Made by a program: the position numbers and the translations under genes. A DNA stretch of 5,100 nucleotides from Bacillota bacterium (GTDB lineage Bacteria; Bacillota; UBA4882; UBA8346), in contig JANQHU010000122.1 of NCBI GenBank assembly GCA_028282485.1, positions 1 through 5,100 on the forward strand, written 5' to 3'. Shown here piece after piece: positions 1 through 5,100 of this stretch. The notes under the pieces are model-generated. The model was not told the DNA's origin. It saw only the letters and a list, made by a program, of their open reading frames with translations, and made no database searches. How positions within the stretch are numbered: position 1 is the first letter of the stretch; each line of letters begins with the position of its first letter.

Positions 1-192
1 GGGAGCGTGGCTTTGAGGCAGGAGGCCTCGAGAAGCCTAGACCCACTGAAGGAGGAGATCACGAAGCTCTCCTCCCACGCTTTTGTGGGCTCTCGCGGCA
101 GGAGAGCTGTGGGATAAAAAGTAAGGTTGGAAACCATACGGTTGTCCGGCGAGTTTTGGTTACTTTTGCTCGGCTGGGAGTAACATCTCCCA
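1..192 (+). ncRNA. Structured noncoding RNA, raiA-motif-like
   Basis: Seen directly: this GC-rich block is packed with compensating inverted repeats. Helices are 9-13/33-37 stacked on 15-19/25-29, 51-57/69-75 (7 bp), 4-8/77-81, 89-94/102-107 (6 bp), and 146-153/169-177 (8 pairs, one G-U, bulged G172). The loop of the last one (154-168) contains an 8-base run, 160-167, exactly complementary to 117-124, which makes a pseudoknot. GGGAG at 1-5 can pair with CTCCC at 187-191 and close the whole molecule, although CTCCCA at 187-192 also has a local partner at 175-180. No convincing reading frame runs through it. Size (~190-200 nt), pseudoknotted 3' part and overall style resemble the raiA RNA of Clostridia and Actinobacteria as I remember it; that naming is from memory and not certain. 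It does not look like 6S, tmRNA, SRP or RNase P RNA. The promoter lies outside the window, and the 5' end may be cut. Confidence 0.62.
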
Positions 193-219
193 TAAAAACT
201 GAAACGGAGTTGAATTAGT

Positions 220-699
220 ATGAAAGAAAAAAAGAATATAAGAAAGGTTTTTCAAATTATGGCTATGGTTATTGCTGCTTTAGTCATAGTATTTGTTTTG
301 GGCTATAGCTTTCTGGGCTTAGTCTTATCCGACACCAAATTTCGTCACGGAGATTTGAAATACTGGCTACTTACTGATCAACAAGTGAGAAGTTTTCCAA
401 TTATTGGAGTTGGAAAATCGGAGGTTTTATATGTTTCGGAAGTAGGAGATGGAAATAAAGCATCAACGCTCTCTTTTAGATACAAAAGTAATAAAAACGT
501 AAAAGAAATAATTTCTGAATATCAAACTATTTGCCAGAACTTAAAATATATTTCGACTCAAGATACTCAGCCAAGTAAAGGCTATCTTGAATATATTGGC
601 AAAGGGAAATATGACATTATTGGTATAGATGTGAAAAAATATTTAGAATCTGAAAGTTATCTTGTAGAAATTTATTTTATTGAAAAACTAGAATATTAA
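220..699 (+). CDS. Small single-pass membrane protein of unknown function
   Basis: The 159-residue product is not one I recognise. A basic N-terminus (MKEKKNIRK) precedes one strongly hydrophobic segment at about residues 11-37. The remaining ~120 residues are polar and should lie outside the membrane by the positive-inside rule. That outer part alternates short strand-like and charged stretches, with no metal-binding or catalytic motif that I can see and only one cysteine. It could be a membrane-tethered lipid, wall or stress protein, but no function can be assigned. The ATG has a modest ribosome binding site (GGAG at 206-209, 10-base spacer). The start sits 27 bases after the structured RNA with no terminator or new promoter obvious between them, so the gene is probably transcribed with that RNA or reads through from it. 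The codon use is A/T-rich like the genes just downstream. Confidence 0.7.
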   Translation: MKEKKNIRKVFQIMAMVIAALVIVFVLGYSFLGLVLSDTKFRHGDLKYWLLTDQQVRSFPIIGVGKSEVLYVSEVGDGNKASTLSFRYKSNKNVKEIISEYQTICQNLKYISTQDTQPSKGYLEYIGKGKYDIIGIDVKKYLESESYLVEIYFIEKLEY

Positions 700-774
700 G
701 AGGGGGTTATTAATTTGGAATGAAGTTTGCACATTCATAGTTATATTCGAATACCAATAAGGGAAATATTGTAA

Positions 775-986
775 ATGAAAACTGTAGAAGATTTTTTAAT
801 AAGTGAAGGCGAATTAAATATTATTTATAAGAGTGAAGTTAAATTATGTTTATGTCGCTCTTTAAATAATCAATACATTATACTATTTGCCCCAATTTTG
901 ATATGCCTGTGGATAAATTTTTAAAACTTTTAGATAAGTTAGCCATGAATGCTCTGAAAAAAGGAGGAAGTAATTCAAATGCCTAA
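775..986 (+). pseudogene. Small unknown gene, frameshifted (about 70 aa if repaired)
   Basis: An ATG at 775 with AAGGGA at 759-764 opens a frame that starts MKTVEDFLISEGELN and stops at 922-924 after 49 codons, its last ten residues being unlike the rest. A one-base step back around the CCCC/TTTT runs at 890-899 joins it to another frame that reads ...LFAP-NFDMPVDKFLKLLDKLAMNALKKGG... and ends with TAA at 984-986. The joined product is about 70 residues, helical and charged, and more protein-like than either piece alone. The repaired end overlaps the start codon of the next gene (ATG 979), and that gene's ribosome binding site lies inside it, the usual layout of a coupled gene pair. This supports a real gene that lost one base, or a sequencing error in a homopolymer. 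A programmed -1 shift is possible but the site is not a canonical slippery heptamer. Function unknown. Confidence 0.5.
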
Positions 987-1227
987 TATAAGCATGATTA
1001 CAACTGCTATTGCTATCACGTCAATTAAAGACGAGATCATAAAATACGAGAACTTTATTAACGAAAGTAACTTGGATGATCCTTTCGAATATGAATTATT
1101 AATATTATCTTACGAAAAAGCACTTTGGGAATTAGAAGAAGCATATAAAAAAGAATGGCAAGAAGGAAGTAATTTAACTAGTTATGAGGAATTAACAAAA
1201 GATTTATATCAAAGATATAATAAATAA
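979..1227 (+). CDS. Small acidic helical protein of unknown function
   Basis: The 82-residue product is unrecognised. It begins MPNISMITTAIAITS, a mildly hydrophobic and Ser/Thr-rich stretch. From about residue 16 on it is a charged, Glu/Lys/Tyr-rich chain likely to be almost all alpha helix, with a heptad-like region near residues 40-60 (LSYEKALWELEEAYKKEW). There is no signal peptide, cysteine pair or catalytic motif. It is probably cytoplasmic. The strong AAGGAGG at 961-967 lies 11 bases before the ATG and inside the preceding broken gene, whose repaired frame overlaps this start by eight bases, so the two were probably translated together. Small acidic helical proteins next to unknown genes are often immunity or antitoxin-like partners, but nothing in the sequence proves that here. 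No terminator follows. An internal ATG at 994 is a weaker start because it lacks its own binding site. Confidence 0.62.
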   Translation: MPNISMITTAIAITSIKDEIIKYENFINESNLDDPFEYELLILSYEKALWELEEAYKKEWQEGSNLTSYEELTKDLYQRYNK

Positions 1228-1383
1228 CATTGCTTGTATTAAAACAAAATACACATACAACAAATAGCAACATAATAATTGAGGGCGGATACAAAAAATA
1301 ACTTTTTAATTAAAGCAACGATAATTGCCCAAGTCCTGAACATATGATGTATTTAAATAAGTTTATTTTTTGGCTAAAACTAT

Positions 1384-1413
1384 TTAAAGTTTCGTTTAAC
1401 CTAAAAATATAAT
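1384..1413 (+). promoter_or_regulatory. Possible promoter of the HEPN pseudogene
   Basis: A perfect TATAAT lies at 1408-1413, 33 bases before the ATG at 1447. The -35 candidate at 1384-1389 (TTAAAG, 18-base spacer) is poor, so the call rests on the -10 box in very A/T-rich DNA. The rest of the gene-free stretch 1228-1434 shows no convincing hairpin, repeat or reading frame. Confidence 0.3.
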
Positions 1414-1446
1414 ATTAAATTAATGTACTAGTTTTTGGGAGAGATT

Positions 1447-1785
1447 ATGGAGAAATTTAAAGAAATTCGTTGGCAGCAGCGCTTTATGAATTTTGAAAAA
1501 TCCTATAAATTATTAGCGGCTAGTTGTCAGAAAATAGATTTAACAGAGCTAGAACGAGCTGGAATGATTCGATTTTTTGAAATGACTTTTGAATTGGGGT
1601 GGAAAGTTTTAAAAGACTATCTTCAATCGGTCAATTTTATAGTCAAGAACCTTCGAGATACGATTAAATTGGCTCTTCAAAACAATCTAATTGAGAATGG
1701 TCATATTTGAATAGATGCCTTGGATAGTCGTGATTTGACAGTACATACTTATAATGAGGGTAAGGTTTTTTATAGACGGTCATAA
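1447..1785 (+). pseudogene. Broken HEPN protein, nucleotidyltransferase substrate-binding family (HI0074-like)
   Basis: The reading frame from ATG 1447 (GGGAG binding site at 1437-1441) gives 87 residues up to a TGA at 1708-1710. It carries the family signature FEMTFELGWKVLKDYL at about residues 44-59, then a region like the usual RD-x-IK-x-A pattern. The same frame continues past the stop as IDALDSRDLTVHTYNEG, the expected C-terminal block with the HEPN motif R-x4-H (RDLTVH) and the following Tyr. Family members normally have Trp at the TGA position (..W-[IL]-D-x-L), so a TGG-to-TGA change is the simplest explanation. The frame then ends at 1783-1785 after about 112 codons, shorter than the usual ~130-140, so the C-terminal helix is lost too. 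Intact relatives pair with a MNT-type minimal nucleotidyltransferase as a toxin-antitoxin module. No such gene is visible on either side, so this looks like a decayed remnant. Confidence 0.8.
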
Positions 1786-1801
1786 GAGATTTAAAGCAAC
1801 T

Positions 1802-2281
1802 TTAAAACCTACCCCAGATCCCCTGTTTTTCCTCGCTAGCCTCTTGCTCTAGAGCTTCAAACAAATTTTTATATTTCACATTGGGCGGAATAGTCATCAC
1901 CCGCGCATAGCCTTTTTCAATTAAATAGGCATTCACAAAAAGATCACCCACATACACATAAGCCAAAGTTCTCCCGTAGCTGTCCGTTGCTTGGAGATCG
2001 GTTTCAATGCGGACTTGGTGCACTTCTAGTAATTTTTGATTGGCTCTTTTAGCTTCCTGGGCATAATATTCCGCCGGGGCATCTTTTGTAGCTAATTCGG
2101 GAGTATCAATGCCGATATAACGGATCTTTCCCAGGCTTTCCACTTCAATTGTATCTCCGTCAATGACCCGGAGCACCGTATAAAGGGATGGCTGGGTAGG
2201 AGGAATAACGTAACAAGCGGTATGATTAATCATGACTGCCAAGGTTAAAGCAAGAAAAAATAAGAGCTTTGAATATTTCAC
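1802..2281 (-). CDS. Exported thermonuclease (staphylococcal nuclease family)
   Basis: The 159-residue product is a calcium-dependent phosphodiesterase of the SNase/TNase family that should cut DNA and RNA outside the cell. The N-terminus is an export signal: MKYSK, then a hydrophobic run to about residue 18, then NHTAC with Cys23. The Cys could be a lipoprotein site, but His at -3 is unusual, so cleavage by ordinary signal peptidase is an alternative. The mature domain shows DGDT at 41-44, RYIGIDTPE at 54-62 and DSYGRTLAYVYV at 100-111. By comparison with staphylococcal nuclease, D43, D59 and T60 would bind calcium, and R54, E62 and R104 match the catalytic R35, E43 and R87. The end (EASEEKQGIWG) is also typical. 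The start is GTG at 2279-2281, with GGGAG (complement of 2292-2296) about ten bases upstream. It is a single gene converging on the HEPN pseudogene, and looks intact. Confidence 0.93.
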   Translation of the reverse strand: MKYSKLLFFLALTLAVMINHTACYVIPPTQPSLYTVLRVIDGDTIEVESLGKIRYIGIDTPELATKDAPAEYYAQEAKRANQKLLEVHQVRIETDLQATDSYGRTLAYVYVGDLFVNAYLIEKGYARVMTIPPNVKYKNLFEALEQEASEEKQGIWGRF

Positions 2282-2337
2282 TAGGTAACCACTCCCTGGA
2301 ATTAAAAAAATTATTACGCTGTTTTGCGGATATCTCC

Positions 2338-2367
2338 ATTATATACATTGCAACAGTTAAAAAACAA
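2338..2367 (-). promoter_or_regulatory. Probable promoter of the thermonuclease gene
   Basis: On the minus strand a perfect TATAAT (complement of 2338-2343) follows TTGTTT (complement of 2362-2367) with an 18-base spacer. The -35 box matches the consensus in only three positions. Transcription would begin near 2331, leaving a leader of ~50 bases before the GTG start. Confidence 0.5.
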
Positions 2368-2404
2368 GAATTTATTTAGAGATATTATTTTAAATTTTTA
2401 TTGC

Positions 2405-2434
2405 ATATCATTCAATTTATTGGTAATCTATAAT
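2405..2434 (+). promoter_or_regulatory. Probable promoter of the riboswitch-metE transcript
   Basis: TATAAT at 2429-2434 is a perfect -10 box and puts the start of transcription near 2441, about 30 bases before the first riboswitch helix. The -35 element is weak: ATATCA at 2405-2410 with an 18-base spacer. The better-looking TTGCAT at 2401-2406 is 22 bases away, which is too far. Confidence 0.5.
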
Positions 2435-2467
2435 TATTAAGTATTAGGAGGGATGATTTTCTAGAGA

Positions 2468-2607
2468 TTTGGCATGGAAATTAATATTTTTTGACTTTTT
2501 ACTATTTAAGATGGGGAAGACCTGTGAGAATCAGGCACAGTCGCGCTACGGTGATGAGAGATTTTCTTTTAAGGATCAGCTCTAAGTCCGAATGCCATAA
2601 ATAGTAA
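2468..2607 (+). promoter_or_regulatory. Cobalamin (B12) riboswitch aptamer
   Basis: The core follows the conserved order of cobalamin riboswitches. TTTAAGATGGGGAA at 2505-2518 matches the UUAAnAGGGAA element. A helix follows with the GUGAGAAUC-type loop (CCTG 2521-2524 / CAGG 2532-2535), then the CACAGTCGCGCTACGGT block at 2536-2552, and the B12 box AGTCCGAATGCC at 2585-2596. TGGCAT at 2470-2475 pairs with ATGCCA at 2592-2597 to close the core. The variable arm between 2553 and 2584 is short. Its position directly upstream of metE fits the known regulon: cells with enough B12 use MetH and shut off the B12-independent enzyme. An unusual extra match is that 2499-2508 is perfectly complementary to 2598-2607. 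Confidence 0.92.
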
Positions 2608-2611
2608 ATCA

Positions 2612-2640
2612 CTTTATTTTGTCGCGTCAACAAAAGGAGG
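2612..2640 (+). promoter_or_regulatory. Riboswitch expression platform masking the metE ribosome binding site
   Basis: TTTTGT at 2617-2622 pairs with ACAAAA at 2630-2635, leaving a seven-base loop CGCGTCA. The stem can be extended past one mismatch so that CTTT at 2612-2615 pairs with GGAG-type bases 2637-2640 of the AAGGAGG ribosome binding site (two of these pairs are G-U). The loop bases CGCG at 2623-2626 are complementary to CGCG at 2542-2545 in aptamer loop L5, the kissing contact known from cobalamin riboswitches. There is no poly-U terminator before the gene, so control is most likely at translation initiation: ligand-bound RNA would stabilise the hairpin and block ribosome entry. Confidence 0.68.
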
Positions 2641-2645
2641 AAAAA

Positions 2646-4922
2646 ATGAATAAGCAAACGTTAATTACCGGTTTTCCTAGAATCGGAGCAAAAAGAGAAT
2701 TGAAAAAAGCACTGGAAAGTTACTGGGCTGGGCAGAGTACCAAAACAGAGTTACAGCAAGTCGCAGCGGAACTAAGAAAGAAACAGTGGCTTTTTCAAAA
2801 AGAGCAAGGAATTGATTTGATTAGCTGTAATGATTTTAGTCTGTATGATAATATGTTGGATACTATAGTTATGTTAAACGCCATTCCCGAAAGATTTCAA
2901 ACTATTAGTGATCCGGTAGAACGCTATTTTGCCATGGCCAGGGGCTGCTCCACAGCCGTTGCCTTAGAAATGACCAAATGGTTTAATACCAATTATCATT
3001 ATCTGGTTCCAGAGTTAAACGATCAGCTGGAGTTTAGTTTAAATGCAACTAAAATTATTGCTGAATATCAGGAAGCGAAGCGTCTCGGTATTACTCCAAA
3101 GATTAATCTTATTGGGCCATTGACCTTTTTAGGGTTAGCCAAAACAGCAGAAGGTGCTGATACATATCAATATTTTGAAAAAGTACTGGGTGTTTATCAA
3201 GAATTAATGCAAGAATTAGCTCAATTGGATGAGCTGGTATATGTGCAAATAGAAGAACCCTTATTCGTCAAAAATCCTAACCAAAAGCAACTAGATCTGC
3301 TTGAGAAGGCTTATCAACAATTAGCTGGGGTTAGTGGGCGGATTCGGCTGATCGTGACTACCTATTTTGAGCATTCCTCCGAGGCTACGGCGGTGTTGGC
3401 GAAGACGCCAGCTTGGGGAATTGGGTTAGACTTTATCTATGGTCCCCAAAATATGGCCTCCTTAGACTTGATTAAAGATAAAAAATTAGTTGCTGGGGTG
3501 GTAGACGGAAAAAATATTTGGCGGAATGACGATGAAGCCGCGCTTAGCCTACTTCATGAAATATCCCAAAAAGTTAACAAAGAACAGATAATTATTGCCA
3601 CCAGTTGTTCCCTCCTGCATGTCCCCTATGGATTGGCAAATGAACCTGAGAGTGAAATTAAAAAATGGCTTAGTTTTGCTGAGGAAAAAGTAGCTGAGGT
3701 AGTTCTACTGAAAAAGTTATTTCATGCTGAGCAACTTTCCTTAGAAGACGAAGCAGAAAAAAATCAAAATCGGATGGTTCTTGCAGCCAAAAAAGACTCT
3801 CAATTGATCAATAATAAAGAATTCTTACAGAAAATGAAAGGAATTACTCAAATTGAACGAGAGGGTACCTTCACGGAACGAAGTGCCTTACAGAAAAGGC
3901 TGTTTAAATTACCCCAGTTACCTACTACTACGATAGGTAGTTTCCCCCAAACTAGGGAGATTAGAAGATTAAGGAGTGCCTTTAAGCAAAAATTAATAGC
4001 TAACGAAGAATATGAAGCGGGCATTAAAAAATATATTGATGATTGTGTTGCCTTTCAAGAAGAAATTGGCCTTGATGTTTTGGTTCACGGTGAGCCAGAA
4101 CGAAATGATATGGTAGAATATTTTGGCGAAATGTTACAAGGTTTTCACTTTACCACTAATGGTTGGGTGCAGAGCTACGGGAGCAGATGCGTTAAACCGC
4201 CAATTATCTATGGTGATATCAGTAGGCCGGCACCAATGACGGTCCAGTGGATCACTTATGCTCAAAAGATTACGGAGAAGATTATGAAAGGAATGCTCAC
4301 GGGCCCGGTGACTATCTTGAATTGGTCTTTTGTTAGAAATGATAAACCCCGGGCAGAAGTATCCCGGCAGATTGCGGTGGCCTTAAGCGAGGAGATTACC
4401 GATTTGCAAGCAGCCGGAATTAAGATAATCCAAGTAGATGAAGCTGCTTTTAAGGAAGGCTATCCGTTGCGGGAGGAGGATATTACCGCATATGAAAGAT
4501 GGGCGGTTGCCAATTTTAAACTAGCGGTCAGTACTGCTGACAAAGAGACTCAAATTCACACTCATATGTGTTATAGTGAATTTAATGATATAATTAAAAC
4601 TATTGAAGCCATGGATGCGGACGTAATCACTATTGAAACAGCCCGGAGTGGCAATGAAATCCTGCAAATATTTCAGGAGATAGGTTATCAAAACGAAGTT
4701 GGACCAGGAGTTTACGATATTCATTCGCCGCGAGTTCCGACGGTTACGGAGTTAGTTGAACAAATAACTGCCTTAACCCAAGTATTACCGCGAGAACAAT
4801 TATGGATTAATCCCGATTGTGGCTTAAAGACTAGAAAATGGGATGAAGTTAAGCCGGCTTTGCAGAATATGATGCTTGCTGTCACCAAAGTTCGGGCCAT
4901 TAAAACCCAAGTATTGGTATAA
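2646..4922 (+). CDS. metE: Cobalamin-independent methionine synthase
   Basis: This enzyme (5-methyltetrahydropteroyltriglutamate-homocysteine methyltransferase) moves the methyl group from methyl-folate triglutamate to homocysteine in the cytoplasm, the last step of methionine synthesis. The 758-residue length is normal for MetE. The N-terminal barrel opens with TLITGFPRIGAKRELKKALESYW, where the family has LGFPRxGxxRELK. The catalytic C-terminal barrel begins near residue 426 with PTTTIGSFPQT. Zinc ligands are H640 and C642 (THMCYSEF), E664 (TIETARS) and C725 (NPDCGLKT), matching E. coli H641, C643, E665 and C726. E483 in HGEPERNDMVEYFGE and D598 in QVDEAAF match homocysteine-site residues. 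The ATG at 2646 is chosen because AAGGAGG (2634-2640) sits five bases before it; the in-frame TTG at 2619 would run through that site. It is controlled by the upstream B12 riboswitch and appears monocistronic. No damage is visible. Confidence 0.98.
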   Translation: MNKQTLITGFPRIGAKRELKKALESYWAGQSTKTELQQVAAELRKKQWLFQKEQGIDLISCNDFSLYDNMLDTIVMLNAIPERFQTISDPVERYFAMARGCSTAVALEMTKWFNTNYHYLVPELNDQLEFSLNATKIIAEYQEAKRLGITPKINLIGPLTFLGLAKTAEGADTYQYFEKVLGVYQELMQELAQLDELVYVQIEEPLFVKNPNQKQLDLLEKAYQQLAGVSGRIRLIVTTYFEHSSEATAVLAKTPAWGIGLDFIYGPQNMASLDLIKDKKLVAGVVDGKNIWRNDDEAALSLLHEISQKVNKEQIIIATSCSLLHVPYGLANEPESEIKKWLSFAEEKVAEVVLLKKLFHAEQLSLEDEAEKNQNRMVLAAKKDSQLINNKEFLQKMKGITQIEREGTFTERSALQKRLFKLPQLPTTTIGSFPQTREIRRLRSAFKQKLIANEEYEAGIKKYIDDCVAFQEEIGLDVLVHGEPERNDMVEYFGEMLQGFHFTTNGWVQSYGSRCVKPPIIYGDISRPAPMTVQWITYAQKITEKIMKGMLTGPVTILNWSFVRNDKPRAEVSRQIAVALSEEITDLQAAGIKIIQVDEAAFKEGYPLREEDITAYERWAVANFKLAVSTADKETQIHTHMCYSEFNDIIKTIEAMDADVITIETARSGNEILQIFQEIGYQNEVGPGVYDIHSPRVPTVTELVEQITALTQVLPREQLWINPDCGLKTRKWDEVKPALQNMMLAVTKVRAIKTQVLV

Positions 4923-4969
4923 TGACTGGAAGGATTGTTTTATTAGTTTAAATCCTGTCAATCGTTTTT
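4923..4969 (+). terminator. Weak terminator-like hairpin after metE
   Basis: AGGATT at 4931-4936 pairs with AATCCT at 4951-4956, and TGAC at 4923-4926 with GTCA at 4957-4960, leaving TGGA bulged on one side. TTTTT follows at 4965-4969. The stem is A/T-rich and its loop is 14 bases, so termination here may be only partial. It starts immediately after the metE stop codon. Confidence 0.45.
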
Positions 4970-5029
4970 GAAAATGTCCTAAAAAAATAAAAACATAAGC
5001 ACAAAATATGTAAAAAAAACCGTTTGACT

Positions 5030-5085
5030 AAATAAAAAGTCAAGGGTGTCTGGAAAGAAGACCCAGAACCCTTGACTTTTTATTT
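5030..5085. terminator. Strong bidirectional intrinsic terminator
   Basis: A perfect 17-bp inverted repeat, 5030-5046 with 5069-5085, is extended by T5047-A5068 and TCTGG/CCAGA (5049-5053/5063-5067) with G5048 bulged, leaving a nine-base loop. The lower stem is A-run against T-run, so either strand gives a GC-containing stem followed by U residues. It can end metE transcription and also transcripts arriving from a minus-strand gene to the right of the window. Bases 4970-5029 before it are A-rich with no gene. Confidence 0.9.
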
Positions 5086-5100
5086 TTGCTTTGCTAATTG

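Noticed and set aside
1344..1412. Short open frame beginning MMYLNKFIFWLKLF
   Set aside because: It has only 22 codons, no ribosome binding site, and low-complexity A/T-driven hydrophobic content.
1435..1446. TTG start four codons before the HEPN pseudogene ATG
   Set aside because: It would overlap the GGGAG binding site at 1437-1441, which serves the ATG at 1447.
1708..1710. TGA as a selenocysteine or Trp codon in the HEPN gene
   Set aside because: The family has Trp here rather than Cys/Sec, no SECIS-like hairpin is evident after it, metE uses TGG for Trp, and the frame is C-terminally truncated as well.
1310..1800. Direct repeat TTAAAGCAAC at 1310-1319 and 1791-1800 flanking the HEPN pseudogene
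   Set aside because: About a dozen ten-base repeat pairs are expected by chance in a window of this size, more in A/T-rich DNA. There are no inverted ends or transposase, so it is not a mobile-element border.
1790..1806. Inverted repeat TTTAAAG-CAA-CTTTAAA between the convergent pseudogene and nuclease gene
   Set aside because: The stem is nearly all A/T with a three-base loop and no U-run on either strand, so it is not a credible terminator.
2446..2464. AGGAGGG followed by ATG ATT TTC TAG, a possible leader peptide before the riboswitch
   Set aside because: The ATG abuts the Shine-Dalgarno with no spacer and the peptide is three codons long. It is more likely part of the untranslated leader.
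2619..2645. In-frame TTG start nine codons before the metE ATG
   Set aside because: The added codons would translate through the riboswitch hairpin and the AAGGAGG site itself. The ATG at 2646 has ideal spacing.
4521..4724. Minus-strand open frame of 67 codons
   Set aside because: It lies wholly inside metE, across the zinc-ligand region, in an opposing frame with no binding site or protein-like motif. It is a shadow of the real gene.

Overview
The window reads as chromosomal DNA of a low-to-moderate GC Bacillota, most likely a clostridial anaerobe. The signs are strong AAGGAGG-type ribosome binding sites, A/T-rich intergenic DNA with TATAAT boxes, a cobalamin riboswitch in front of the B12-independent methionine synthase, and a compact structured RNA at the left edge resembling the clostridial raiA motif. 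No species can be named from the sequence alone.

Left part (1-1227). The first ~190 bases are GC-rich and dense with nested inverted repeats, including an 8-bp pseudoknot, unlike the A/T-rich DNA that follows. I read this as a noncoding RNA, tentatively raiA-type. Only 27 bases after it, with no terminator between, starts a gene for a small single-pass membrane protein of unknown function. Then come two small unknown genes arranged as a translationally coupled pair. The first (~70 aa if repaired) is split by a one-base frameshift. The second (82 aa) is intact.

Middle part (1228-2281). After ~200 bases of A/T-rich DNA with no gene lies a decayed HEPN-type 'nucleotidyltransferase substrate binding protein' (HI0074 family). 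It has a Trp-to-stop change and a shortened C-terminus, and no nucleotidyltransferase partner is visible. Converging on it from the minus strand is an intact secreted or lipid-anchored thermonuclease of the staphylococcal nuclease family with all five catalytic positions.

Right part (2282-5100). The divergent intergenic region carries a probable promoter for the nuclease and a TATAAT box followed by a cobalamin riboswitch. The riboswitch aptamer leads into a short hairpin whose loop can pair with the aptamer loop L5 and whose stem can mask the metE ribosome binding site. This implies translational repression of metE when B12 is plentiful. metE is full length with all zinc ligands. It is followed by a weak terminator-like hairpin and a strong 17-bp-stem terminator that can work on both strands.

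The genes do not form one pathway. The clear functional unit is riboswitch plus metE. The left half is an accessory stretch with small unknown genes and gene decay, next to a structured RNA that is the most unusual item here.
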